NCBI GenBank assembly: GCA_012519115.1
Contig: JAAYQW010000065.1
Span: 1 to 64,000, forward strand
DNA: 64,000 nt
Source of the DNA: Spirochaetales bacterium
GTDB lineage: Bacteria > Spirochaetota > Spirochaetia > Sphaerochaetales > Sphaerochaetaceae
Direction of reading: 5' to 3'
The translations under genes and the position numbers were made by a program. The first letter of the stretch is position 1. Every line of letters begins with the position of its first letter. The notes under the pieces are model-generated. The model made no database searches, was not told the DNA's origin, and was given only the letters and a program-made list of their open reading frames with translations. This document shows, piece after piece, positions 9,457 to 17,509 of the stretch.

Positions 9457-10272
9457 CTAGCTCTCCTCCCTTCTGAACGAATTTACATATTTGTACTTGA
9501 GAACGTCACGTTTCTCCAATGCGGCCACACAGGCACGTCCGCAGGCTGCTGCGATGCGCCAAGGCTCGGCAGTTGCAAGATACGGATTTGGTGAAGCCCC
9601 CGTATGGCAAATGAGACAGCTTTCCACAGCCAACCGATGCCATCTCACATCTTTTCCCATCACCTTCATCTCACTCCATTCCCGCATGGACAATGCGTGG
9701 GAAGGACATGCGTCGATACATGCGGTGCAGTTTTTGCACAAGTCGTACCATACCATCTCGCTTGGTTCGATTTCAGCGTCCGTGATAATGATGCTGAATA
9801 CCTGTCTGGGACCGAATTCAGGTGTGAGAAAAAGCTTACCATCGCCTATCTGGCCAAGACCCGCAACCATTGCCGCATAATCAAAATTAAGAAGTACGTC
9901 GGGTGCCGGTTTATCTTTCGACACCGGAACACCTTGGCTGCGCAACTCAAGAGGGTGTTTGTAAAGCGGAGTGGATTCTGCACCCAAATTCTCCAAATAA
10001 CGTGTCAGGTCATAGGTGGTCTTGACGAGAATCAAGGGTTGGACAGGATCCCCTGCACCCATGGTATGCCAAGCCGTATTTTCTTCGACTCCCCGTAATG
10101 CTCCGCGAGTAATCATGAATCCGAGCACGATGACGCTCTTTGCTTCGGGATTAATTGAACAAGGATGTCCTTGAGCAGGGAGCCCGTCAAATCTTGAGAC
10201 AGGTGCGACCCCAAACAGATCGGCACCATAGTTCATCGCCATTTTTCGTACGTCGTCATAACCTAATTTCAT
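9457..10272 (-). CDS. QueG/reductive-dehalogenase-superfamily iron-sulfur protein, third copy
   Basis: A 271-residue paralogue with YGADLFGVAPVSRFDGLP at the N-terminus, VAGLGQIGDGKLFLTPEFG in the core and the ferredoxin motif CKNCTACIDACP at about residues 174-185. A second cysteine set (ESCLIC, then ACGRAC) lies near the C-terminus. The ORF is open to 10338, but that region contains a strong hairpin, so the ATG at 10272, which begins the conserved block, is chosen; its ribosome site is weak (GGGG 9-12 bases ahead). First reductase gene after the transporter genes, and first of the three paralogues. Cytoplasmic; substrate unknown. Confidence 0.75.
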   Translation of the reverse strand: MKLGYDDVRKMAMNYGADLFGVAPVSRFDGLPAQGHPCSINPEAKSVIVLGFMITRGALRGVEENTAWHTMGAGDPVQPLILVKTTYDLTRYLENLGAESTPLYKHPLELRSQGVPVSKDKPAPDVLLNFDYAAMVAGLGQIGDGKLFLTPEFGPRQVFSIIITDAEIEPSEMVWYDLCKNCTACIDACPSHALSMREWSEMKVMGKDVRWHRLAVESCLICHTGASPNPYLATAEPWRIAAACGRACVAALEKRDVLKYKYVNSFRREES

Positions 10273-10296
10273 GATTTCAACCCCAATTCCTAATGT

Positions 10297-10321
10297 GGGC
10301 TGCCACCCTTGGTGACAGCCC
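10297..10321 (-). promoter_or_regulatory. Stem-loop between tctC and the reductase genes
   Basis: An 11-base-pair stem (GGGCTGTCACC pairing with GGTGGCAGCCC through one G-U) with a three-base loop. On the transcribed minus strand it is not followed by a T run, so it is unlikely to stop transcription fully. It is better read as an mRNA-stabilising or processing structure that keeps the binding-protein mRNA more abundant than the enzymes downstream. Confidence 0.6.
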
Positions 10322-10345
10322 ATTTTTACGCCATTCACATCCTCT

Positions 10346-11332
10346 TTACTTAGCAGCGAGTCCCATGCTCTTTATTGTCTCGCCAAAGTCCTTGAACTGC
10401 TTCTCTATGGTCAATTGAGTCTCAGCACCATCAAGATAGTCAGGTTTTTGCTTATTCTTCGCCAGAAGCGCCGCCAGTTCAGGAGACTGGATTACTTCCC
10501 TCCAGACTCCGCGCATCTTCTCGACCAACGAGTCGGGAGTGCTTGCAGGGACAAGAAGCGAGGTCCATGGTGCAAAACTCAGATCGAAGCCAAGCTCCTT
10601 GAGTGTGGGGACATTCGGCAGGGAAGCTGCACGCGTGTCACTGAATAAGGCGAGGACCTTGACTTGTCCGGCAGCTATCTGGCCGGCGGCGACGTCATAG
10701 CTTCCGGGAACTCCAAGGTCGGATACCCCGCCCAGGACTGCGGTGAGGTTCTCGGTGTCGTTATTGACAGGATAGACTCTGAACTGGGCTCCGGTCATGT
10801 CGGCCAATCTTTGGAACAAGATGTTCTGAAGACCGCCCTGAGGGCATGATACAAGGTATTTGCCCGGGTTTGCCTTGGCGTCTTGTATGAAATCGGTGAT
10901 TGTGTTCCAAGGCTTGTCCGCTGTGCAGATTATTCCCATATCGCGGCTGCACACCTGTCCGATTGCCTTGAAATTCGCAGGGGAATACGCAAGACCCATG
11001 GTATGCGGCAGAACTGCCAAAGCGTTGATGGTGCCAACCAACAATGTGTATCCGTCTCCTTTCGTAGATAGAGCGACTTCCTGTGTTCCGATCGTACTGC
11101 CACCACCTTCACGGTTTACCACGACAACCGGACTTCCGAACCGAGCCTCGGCCACTGATGCGATGGCGCGGGCGGTGATGTCCGTTGAACCACCCGCAGC
11201 CCATGGGCAGATCAGCGTCACGGGTCCGGTGGGATATTCCACTTCAGCCGAAACAGCCTCCTTGGACCCCTGCGCAAATGCGCATGGCAGCACCAATACC
11301 AACAAAAACAATGCCACGATGACTTTTTTCAT
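10346..11332 (-). CDS. tctC: Tripartite tricarboxylate transporter substrate-binding protein
   Basis: A 328-residue periplasmic solute-binding protein of the TTT (Bug/TctC) family. A signal peptide covers about residues 1-20 (KKVIVALFLLVLVLPCAFA then QG), followed by the family features YPTGPVTLICPWAAGGSTD and VVNREGGGSTIG. It would capture a carboxylated substrate and deliver it to TctAB. TctC proteins bind very different acids (citrate, aromatic acids, nicotinate and others), so the ligand cannot be read from sequence. The cysteine at residue 17 is not in a normal lipobox, so a soluble periplasmic form is more likely. The gene lies after tctA in the same operon. Confidence 0.95.
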   Translation of the reverse strand: MKKVIVALFLLVLVLPCAFAQGSKEAVSAEVEYPTGPVTLICPWAAGGSTDITARAIASVAEARFGSPVVVVNREGGGSTIGTQEVALSTKGDGYTLLVGTINALAVLPHTMGLAYSPANFKAIGQVCSRDMGIICTADKPWNTITDFIQDAKANPGKYLVSCPQGGLQNILFQRLADMTGAQFRVYPVNNDTENLTAVLGGVSDLGVPGSYDVAAGQIAAGQVKVLALFSDTRAASLPNVPTLKELGFDLSFAPWTSLLVPASTPDSLVEKMRGVWREVIQSPELAALLAKNKQKPDYLDGAETQLTIEKQFKDFGETIKSMGLAAK

Positions 11333-11398
11333 TTTTCTTCCTCCATTTTACATTGCTAAGCGCCTATTAAACGCCGTTGCTAAAAAGTTATTTATTCT

Positions 11399-12892
11399 TT
11401 ACTTTTGTTTTTTTGCTTTCATGAGCTTCCAAAAATTGGATCCAACCATGAGAACGATGATTATCACAAATGCGATTGCAATCGGACTGCCCACAAAGAT
11501 TGAAAGGTTATTTTCGCTCTTGATGAGGCTTTGCAGCAGTGATCGTTCCATCTGCGATCCAAGAATGAAACCGATCAACGTCGGAGCTATCGGCATATCG
11601 ATGCGCTTGTAGATGTAACCGAGGACTCCTGCGATTATCATGACCAGGACATCATACATGGTATTGTTCATAGAGTAGCTTCCTGCAAAACAGATGATCA
11701 TGATGACCGGGAACAGGATGCCCTTGGGCACATTCAGGACATTGGTGAGCGTCCTGCATAAGATTTTCCCCAATACAAGCATAAAGATGGAGCAAATGAA
11801 CAATGTGACGTACAACCCTGTAATCATGTCGCCCTGCTGCGTGAATACAAGCGGTCCCGGTGTGATTCCCTGAAGAACCAAAGCTCCGTACATGATGGCT
11901 GTTATCGTGTCGCCGGGTATGCCTAACGTAAGCAGTGGTATGTACGCCGCACCACAGACGCCATTGTTTGCAGCTTCCGATGCGCAGATACCTTCGACAG
12001 ATCCTTCGCCAAACTCCTCGGGGTGTTTGGATGAGCGTTGAGCCATGCTGTAACTGATGAAAGATGCCGTGGACGGACCACTCCCGGGAAGAGCTCCGAT
12101 GAATACTCCGATCAGACTGGATCTGATGAGCGTACGCCAATAGGAAAAGAATTCCTTCAATGAAAGGCGTGATTTCTTATCTTGAGGGACATCAACCGAC
12201 TTTCCTTCAGCCTTTGCATGACAGAAATTGGAATATTCAACAAAGATTTCGGAAAGCGCGAACATGCCAACGAGTGTCGGAATAAGCGTCACTCCGCTGA
12301 GCATGTTGATGTTCCCAAAAGTGAAGCGCGGGGATCCTGTCATCGGATCCATGCCGAGCATCGCCAAGGACAAACCGATGATGGACGCCAACAGGCCTTT
12401 AAGCAAGGATGATGAGCCGACAAGACTGACTACGACGAGTGCGAACACCACAAGAAGCGTATTTTCAGATGGGCCGAACTTGAGTGCGAACTGGGCAAGC
12501 CAAGAAGCGGTCAGGATAAGGATTGTGTTGCCCACTACATCGGCGAAAACCGATGCATACAAAGCAGCATCCAAGGCTTTCTTGGCTTGGCCTTTCTTTG
12601 CCATCGCATAGCCGTCGCGAACAGTACATGCAGCAGCAGGGGTACCGGGGACACCTAAAAGCACTGCTGAAACCGATCCGCCATAAATCCCGTTTTTATA
12701 GACTGCTGATAAAAGGGCAAGCGCTTCGACAGGTTCAAGATAGAATGTAATCGGAATCGCAATGGCTACAGCCAGCGTGGTGTTGAGTCCGGGAATTGCC
12801 CCGACAATCATGCCGAATAGACTTCCGGCAAGTATCAAAAGAAGTATCTTGAGTGTGAATGTGCTCTGAACTATCAACAAGAAAGATGCCAT
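11399..12892 (-). CDS. tctA: Tripartite tricarboxylate transporter large membrane subunit
   Basis: A 497-residue, strongly hydrophobic protein with about 11-12 predicted membrane spans, the usual TctA length. The family signature GAIPGLNTTLAVAIAIP is near residue 32 and a second conserved stretch, LTLGIPGDTITAIMYGAL, occurs in the second half. It forms the ion-coupled translocation pore in the inner membrane with TctB. The gene follows tctB by 21 bases and precedes tctC by 66 bases. The spacer to tctC carries a ribosome site (GGAGG) but no clear hairpin. Confidence 0.96.
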   Translation of the reverse strand: MASFLLIVQSTFTLKILLLILAGSLFGMIVGAIPGLNTTLAVAIAIPITFYLEPVEALALLSAVYKNGIYGGSVSAVLLGVPGTPAAACTVRDGYAMAKKGQAKKALDAALYASVFADVVGNTILILTASWLAQFALKFGPSENTLLVVFALVVVSLVGSSSLLKGLLASIIGLSLAMLGMDPMTGSPRFTFGNINMLSGVTLIPTLVGMFALSEIFVEYSNFCHAKAEGKSVDVPQDKKSRLSLKEFFSYWRTLIRSSLIGVFIGALPGSGPSTASFISYSMAQRSSKHPEEFGEGSVEGICASEAANNGVCGAAYIPLLTLGIPGDTITAIMYGALVLQGITPGPLVFTQQGDMITGLYVTLFICSIFMLVLGKILCRTLTNVLNVPKGILFPVIMIICFAGSYSMNNTMYDVLVMIIAGVLGYIYKRIDMPIAPTLIGFILGSQMERSLLQSLIKSENNLSIFVGSPIAIAFVIIIVLMVGSNFWKLMKAKKQK

Positions 12893-12913
12893 GAACCACC
12901 CCCATAATATGTG

Positions 12914-13375
12914 TCAGATGAGGATTCCGGTCGGCATGAAAATTCTCATGCCAACAGTAAATGCCAGATAAATTGAAACCGGGGTAAGTACCGAGGTAAG
13001 CAGGATCTTCCACCAGCATCTGTTGTTCCACATCAACATCATGTAGGCAATCACAATCACCGAGCTGGTATAAAATCCTAAGGTTTTTGTCCCGAAATAG
13101 AGCATGAGACTGGCAAGCACCATCGGCCATATCCCGAGATCGAAAGTGAATTCATTCTTACGGAATGTCAGAGCAAAACCCAAGGCTAGCAGCATCGCGC
13201 AGATACACACGAAATAAGGATACAAGCGGGCGTTGGTCAAATGACCCTGTGTCATGCGTACCTGGGAAGGAATCAACAATGTCAATACAAGATATACTGC
13301 AGCGATTGCCAATCCCACCGCTATCCCGGGGACGGTAACTAAGCCTTTAAGCTTAATTCTATCCTTCTTTTCCAT
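12914..13375 (-). CDS. tctB: Tripartite tricarboxylate transporter small membrane subunit
   Basis: A 153-residue protein with four predicted membrane spans, typical of TctB, the poorly conserved small subunit of TTT carriers. Identification rests on size, topology and position directly before tctA and tctC. Its ATG is preceded by AAAGGAGGGACCTG. It is the first gene of the long catabolic operon and faces a divergent AraC-type regulator. Confidence 0.88.
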   Translation of the reverse strand: MEKKDRIKLKGLVTVPGIAVGLAIAAVYLVLTLLIPSQVRMTQGHLTNARLYPYFVCICAMLLALGFALTFRKNEFTFDLGIWPMVLASLMLYFGTKTLGFYTSSVIVIAYMMLMWNNRCWWKILLTSVLTPVSIYLAFTVGMRIFMPTGILI

Positions 13376-13437
13376 CAGGTCCCTCCTTTCATTCTACGAA
13401 GTCACATGGGATTATTCCTTAATGAACTATGATTTCA

Positions 13438-13475
13438 TTATACCTTCAAGCTGCTACAATGATATACTAAGTATA
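13438..13475. promoter_or_regulatory. Divergent regulatory region between tctB and araC-type gene
   Basis: The 138-base spacer holds a TATAAT box for the tct operon (minus strand, 13438-13443), about 60 bases before tctB, with no good -35 box. This is what an activator-dependent promoter would look like. Next to it lies the perfect inverted repeat TATACTAAGTATA (13463-13475), a candidate operator for the AraC-type protein or another regulator. Confidence 0.4.
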
Positions 13476-13513
13476 AATCAAAAATATGCAACTTTTGCTT
13501 TTGGAGAAATACT

Positions 13514-14344
13514 GTGTCAGAATTCAATGCCTATAAACCACTTGGTGAAGACCGTTCGAAACTTATTCATCACAACCATGATTGTCACGAATTGGTCTTA
13601 GTGGAATCAGGTCAAGTTTCGTTCTCAATAGAAAACACCATCTGCGAGGCCGGTCCGCATTCTTTGGTAATCATCGGCAATCTTGAACGTCACCACATAC
13701 ATGTAAAAAAAGAGCCCTATCAACGCAGAGTCATGCTGATTCCGAATGCGTTTCTCACAGAAAAAATTCGAATGCCCCAATTGGTCTCATTTTTCCTTTA
13801 TCGTCCAAAAGGATTCAAACACGTCATACAACTTGATGATGACCTGTATCATAAGCTTGAAAAGATTTTTGACAAAATCATCGAAGAGTTCAAAGCCAAC
13901 CTGCGGCTCAAGGAACTGCGCCTGGAGGTTCTTCTCGAACTGCTGCTTATAGATTTATTCCGAGGCAAACACGAATACTTCTCATGGGAGAATCGAGAGG
14001 ACATGAACATTGTATATCAAGTGCAACGTTTCGTATCACAGAACTTTGCTAAGAATATCACTCTATCGGAAACCGCAGAAAAATTCCGTGTAAGCCAGTA
14101 TTATCTTTCACGCCGTTTCCAAAGCATCGCAGGCTATGGATTCCAGCAATACCTCATCTCCTGTCGCTTGAACGAGGCTAAACGTTTACTGATCACCACC
14201 GACCTTCCTGTTTCAATACTGTGTGAACAATGCGGTTATGAAGACACTAACAACTTCATCAGAGCATTTCGTAAACGCGAAGGCATTACCCCGTTGCAAT
14301 ATCGAAAAACCATGAAAGACCATAAGGAGGCAATCCATAATTGA
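13514..14344 (+). CDS. AraC-family transcriptional regulator
   Basis: A 276-residue regulator with an N-terminal cupin-like sensor domain (HDCHELVLVESGQVSF, residues 20-35) and a C-terminal pair of helix-turn-helix motifs (about 175-265, including the ending GYEDTNNFIRAFRKREG). It starts with GTG, preceded by TTGGAGAAATACT. It is divergent from the tct-reductase operon and is the obvious candidate to activate it in response to the transported compound or an intermediate. Its stop codon overlaps the ATG of a decayed gene as TGATG. Confidence 0.92.
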   Translation: MSEFNAYKPLGEDRSKLIHHNHDCHELVLVESGQVSFSIENTICEAGPHSLVIIGNLERHHIHVKKEPYQRRVMLIPNAFLTEKIRMPQLVSFFLYRPKGFKHVIQLDDDLYHKLEKIFDKIIEEFKANLRLKELRLEVLLELLLIDLFRGKHEYFSWENREDMNIVYQVQRFVSQNFAKNITLSETAEKFRVSQYYLSRRFQSIAGYGFQQYLISCRLNEAKRLLITTDLPVSILCEQCGYEDTNNFIRAFRKREGITPLQYRKTMKDHKEAIHN

Positions 14345-14860
14345 TGCGAGAGTTCCAGAGAAGCATCACATGTATCGAACATACCGGCGGAAGATACTGA
14401 AATAGTCATGGGATGAATACATTCGGGTTGAAGTCTTTCAGTCATGATTTGGAAAACTGACCGACCACAATGGTATATTCAATGCTGTCCACCTGCCATG
14501 ACTCATGGACATACATATGATCATATCTTCTGGAAGTGTTCCCGGTAATGAAAGAAAAAGCGAGAGAATTCTTATCTTCGGGTTATCCCCTCCCTGTGCG
14601 ATCATATATCGAACCAGCACATCTCGAAGACTACAAGCAGGCTTGTTTCCCATCAACAAGGCCGCTTGTGATCCCCGACCCCGATTGTCATAGAACTCTC
14701 GCTTCTCGGCATAGAGACTGTCGATGCGTGGTTCATTCGCATCGAAGCACATGAAGTCGATGTCCTAGTCCACTCCGGTCAGACTATGAAACGTCAGGAT
14801 TCCGATCTTGCCATGATTGTGCTTAAATGTCGCATCAAGCATCCTTTCGGGAAAAACTGA
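14344..14860 (+). pseudogene. Probable decayed gene downstream of the AraC-type regulator
   Basis: The AraC stop codon overlaps an ATG that opens 18 codons (MREFQRSITCIEHTGG, then a stop at 14398). Further on, two open stretches look protein-like and join by a +1 shift near 14687. The first, 14536-14688, includes EFLSSGYPLPVRSYIEP; the second, 14687-14860, includes GIETVDAWFIRIEAHEVDV and ends in TGA. I do not recognise the parent protein; the HTGG start faintly recalls the proline racemase family, but this is weak. Read as a remnant of a gene once coupled to the regulator. Other ORFs here on both strands are short and unconvincing. The remaining bases to 15128 hold only a 48-codon possible ORF at 14998-15141 ending in one hydrophobic segment. 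Confidence 0.35.
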
Positions 14861-15128
14861 TCTCTCGACAAGAGAACAACTCTCTGCGGTGATATTAAAA
14901 CCAAAAATGGCTACACCAAGCATTCTGTTTCGTCTCTCATGTCTTCCTCTTGGTCTCAGATGAAGGTTGTAATGCGAGGAGTCTGCAGAGACAAATGATG
15001 CAAGACATGCAACCGGCAAGATACCCGCTATTTCATTTGGATCCGATCGAGATGAGATGTTCCATTGAATTAGTTGCAGCTGCATGGTTTGTTCCCATCA
15101 TCGTTTTCCTTGCGATAATAGTTTCAAT

Positions 15129-15974
15129 TCAAACGCTATAAGCTTTTTTAGCAAACTTCCTTATCCCCCTATACGCCTCTTCCTGGGCTTCTTTGTTCTT
15201 GTCGTAGGGGATGTAGTGTCCGGCTTCTTCAAGATGAAGGTGGGTGAAAGGACCTTGGATCTTCTCCTTGACCAGGGCGACCACATCGTAGGGGATGATG
15301 GGATCCTTGCCTCCGGTGATGAGGAGGGTGTTCGATTTCAGATCGGAGAGGTCGTTTACCGCTTCTTTGCGGACCTTCTCAAGCTCCAGGAGAGTTTTAG
15401 GAAAAACCCAGGACCAGTACTCGCTTCCTAGGTATTGGTCGTCATCCTCTTCGCTTTCGTAATAAAACGTGTATTCTGGATCGGGCTGCCAGGGGACTGC
15501 GATCTTTTTGACAAACGGGGCAATCAGGCGAACCTTGAAAACGGGAATGAAAGGAATCAGAAGTCCGGGGGCGATGAGAATCACATTGGAGACCGAATAC
15601 TCCTTGGCAAGTGTGACTGCCAGAGCGCCGCCCATCGAGTGACCGACGATCAGCACCTTATCGTACTTCTTCGTCAGATCGTCCATCGCGTTTCTCAGTG
15701 TCCCGATCCAGTCTTTCGCTCTGCTCATCTGAAAATCCGCTCCGCTGGTTCCGTTGCCAGGCAAACGCGGAACATAGATATCGAACCCCTCTTCAAAGAG
15801 CTCCCGCCCCACCCTGATCAGTTCACCGGGATATCCGGCGTATCCGTGGATGAGCAGCGCCGCGTTCTTTGCTTTGGGACGTGTCAATGTAAAGGGCTTG
15901 GCTGCGGTGCGAACCGGTGCCTTGTCTTGATAGAACCCGTTTGACCAAGGTGGGAACTCATAGTTGAGGTTCAT
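15129..15974 (-). CDS. Alpha/beta-hydrolase (carboxylesterase / monoacylglycerol-lipase-like)
   Basis: A 281-residue serine hydrolase. The nucleophile motif GHSMG has Ser113; Asp224 in GGKDPIIP and His253 in EAGHYIPYD complete the triad; HGYAG near residue 43 forms the oxyanion region. It resembles carboxylesterases and monoglyceride lipases of this size. No signal peptide is seen, so it is cytoplasmic. The ATG overlaps the stop of the LuxR-type gene as ATGA and it is the last gene of the operon. Natural ester substrate unknown. Confidence 0.88.
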   Translation of the reverse strand: MNLNYEFPPWSNGFYQDKAPVRTAAKPFTLTRPKAKNAALLIHGYAGYPGELIRVGRELFEEGFDIYVPRLPGNGTSGADFQMSRAKDWIGTLRNAMDDLTKKYDKVLIVGHSMGGALAVTLAKEYSVSNVILIAPGLLIPFIPVFKVRLIAPFVKKIAVPWQPDPEYTFYYESEEDDDQYLGSEYWSWVFPKTLLELEKVRKEAVNDLSDLKSNTLLITGGKDPIIPYDVVALVKEKIQGPFTHLHLEEAGHYIPYDKNKEAQEEAYRGIRKFAKKAYSV

Positions 15975-16864
15975 TGGTACAAGCTCTGCTTCAGCACGTT
16001 GAGCAGGTCGATCCGGCTTCGAACCTGCGTCTTGGAGAAGATATTGGCCACATGGTTGGTAACCGTGTTGGCACTGATATCCAGTTCGGCTGCGATCTCC
16101 TTGTTGGTAAGCCCCTGGCTGATGAGCGTGATGATTTCAAACTCCCGTTCGGTGATATTGTACGGAGCAAGATCGCTGAGCGTCAGTTCACGAGCATGTC
16201 GCGTTTCCTCCCTCCCGAGACGGACGAACTCCATGAACAGGAAGACCATGATCGTGATCGAAAGCGCCAGGAAGTAGACCGCATAGAGAAACGGCTTGAA
16301 CCCGGGGAAGAACAGGGCGAGCATGATCGCAGGAACCATCGAAAGGCTCACGATGATGATCGTCAGCGCGCTTGTCCGAGCTGTCTTGTTTTCGATCGAG
16401 CTCAGATTGCGGACAAGAACCACCAGACAGAAGCCGATCACAAACACGAAGAGAACGAATTGGGCCTGTTCAAAGAACAGAAGCGGACGAATCTGATTGA
16501 CGATCCCCAATCCCAAGTAGACAGCAGCCAGGAACGGGAAAAGCGTGGCATACGGCTGGCGCCACGGATGGGCGATCACCCACGAGGTGAAAAAGGGAAG
16601 AAACACGATCAGGAACGCCGCATCGGCGAGGACGACGATCCTGAGGATCAAGGACAGGACCTGTCCCCCGAAGCCGGTAATGAAGAGTCTGGTGAGGGTC
16701 TGCAGCGCCAAAAGCATCATCGCCCCAAGCAACGAGGCATGGCAAACGATGAAAAAGCTGGCCCACCGCTCTTTGTGGGCCATTCGATACACGATCGCCA
16801 ACGCCAACGTCATGGACCCGAGGGCAAACGCCAGCATATAGACAAGCAGCAAAAAACCACTCAC
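15971..16864 (-). CDS. LuxR-type DNA-binding protein with seven-helix membrane domain
   Basis: A 297-residue protein with about seven hydrophobic helices over residues 1-215 and a LuxR-type helix-turn-helix at 229-292 (including TEREFEIITLISQGLTNKEI and a DISANTVTNHV recognition region). It should be a membrane-bound transcription regulator that senses something in or across the membrane. The start is GTG, four bases after the RloB-like stop. No receiver or kinase domain is present, so signal detection must be through the membrane part. Targets are not visible; position suggests its own operon. Confidence 0.88.
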   Translation of the reverse strand: MSGFLLLVYMLAFALGSMTLALAIVYRMAHKERWASFFIVCHASLLGAMMLLALQTLTRLFITGFGGQVLSLILRIVVLADAAFLIVFLPFFTSWVIAHPWRQPYATLFPFLAAVYLGLGIVNQIRPLLFFEQAQFVLFVFVIGFCLVVLVRNLSSIENKTARTSALTIIIVSLSMVPAIMLALFFPGFKPFLYAVYFLALSITIMVFLFMEFVRLGREETRHARELTLSDLAPYNITEREFEIITLISQGLTNKEIAAELDISANTVTNHVANIFSKTQVRSRIDLLNVLKQSLYQ

Positions 16865-16868
16865 GGCG

Positions 16869-17507
16869 TTACTTCTTCAATCCCAATTGCTTCTGGTTGC
16901 GGGACAGATCGGCAAGGCCGCAGATCTCGGTAATCTCATTGAGCAGAGCGACCATCCGCGTCGGTTCCAAGCCTGCTTCCGCACGGGTTCGATCATTGTA
17001 CATCGCACCGTTGACGGCGGCTTTGCTCTTTGCCGAGTATAATCGAAGGTGGAAATCGTCCCCGTCGTTGAGGAAGTATTCGCTCGTATAAACATACCCG
17101 TCGATCGCCTTCTCCAGAGCGTTGTTGATCGCCCCCATATCGCGAACAAACGCCCTGGGCTCCTGGAAGTGGAGATAGAACCACAAGGGAAGTCCGGGGA
17201 TGTTCCACGCAAGGTGCACCCGTTTCTTCTCCGCATGTTCAAGCTCGGCACGAACCTCGTGGGCGCTGATGCCCAGATCGGCGAGTCCGAAGACCAGCCA
17301 TACGGTGGTGAAACTTCCGGCATTCCTCTTGCGGGCGGCGATGTTGATCAACTGATGCAGATCTTTGAACACCGCCTGATGTTCGACAGTCATATTGGAA
17401 TAGCGGCAATCTTTACGCATTTGGGAGAAATACAGACTTTCAATCTCACTGGCGGTTACCAACAAGATCGTTTTGCGAGGGGGTTGGGAAAGACGTTTAC
17501 GTGCCAT
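16869..17507 (-). CDS. RloB-like protein with degenerate conserved motifs
   Basis: A 212-residue protein that keeps the RloB scaffold: ILLV then YF at residues 14-27, VWLVF at 69-73 and W-x2-P-x3-LW-x3-HF at 101-114. The residues that RloB proteins normally conserve are replaced. EGE near residue 20 is ASE, the D-x-D after VWLVF is GLAD, and SNPxFELW is NIPGLPLW. RloB proteins are partners of RloA ATPases in defence-linked pairs. The ORF is intact, starts two bases after the RloA-like stop and has an AAGGAG site inside that stop region, so it is expressed as a pair. It may be a catalytically altered or inactive member. Confidence 0.7.
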   Translation of the reverse strand: MARKRLSQPPRKTILLVTASEIESLYFSQMRKDCRYSNMTVEHQAVFKDLHQLINIAARKRNAGSFTTVWLVFGLADLGISAHEVRAELEHAEKKRVHLAWNIPGLPLWFYLHFQEPRAFVRDMGAINNALEKAIDGYVYTSEYFLNDGDDFHLRLYSAKSKAAVNGAMYNDRTRAEAGLEPTRMVALLNEITEICGLADLSRNQKQLGLKK

Positions 17508-17509
17508 AA

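Noticed and set aside
10297-10326. Intrinsic terminator on the plus strand (hairpin followed by ATTTTTA)
   Set aside because: No plus-strand gene leads into it; the operon is transcribed in the other direction, where no T run follows.
11333-11398. Second hairpin between tctA and tctC
   Set aside because: The TTGCTAA elements are direct repeats, not inverted, so no stem forms.
14344-14400. Proline-racemase start based on RSI then HTGG
   Set aside because: Only 18 residues before a stop; the later fragments do not show the cysteine motifs of that family. Too weak to name.
14438-15085. Two minus-strand ORFs of about 105 codons downstream of the AraC regulator
   Set aside because: No ribosome sites and no recognisable features. 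The plus strand shows more protein-like but broken stretches, so the region is treated as a remnant.
15974-16933. 319-codon plus-strand ORF opposite the LuxR-type gene
   Set aside because: Its translation is a charged, low-information sequence that is the complement of the membrane helices of the real minus-strand gene.
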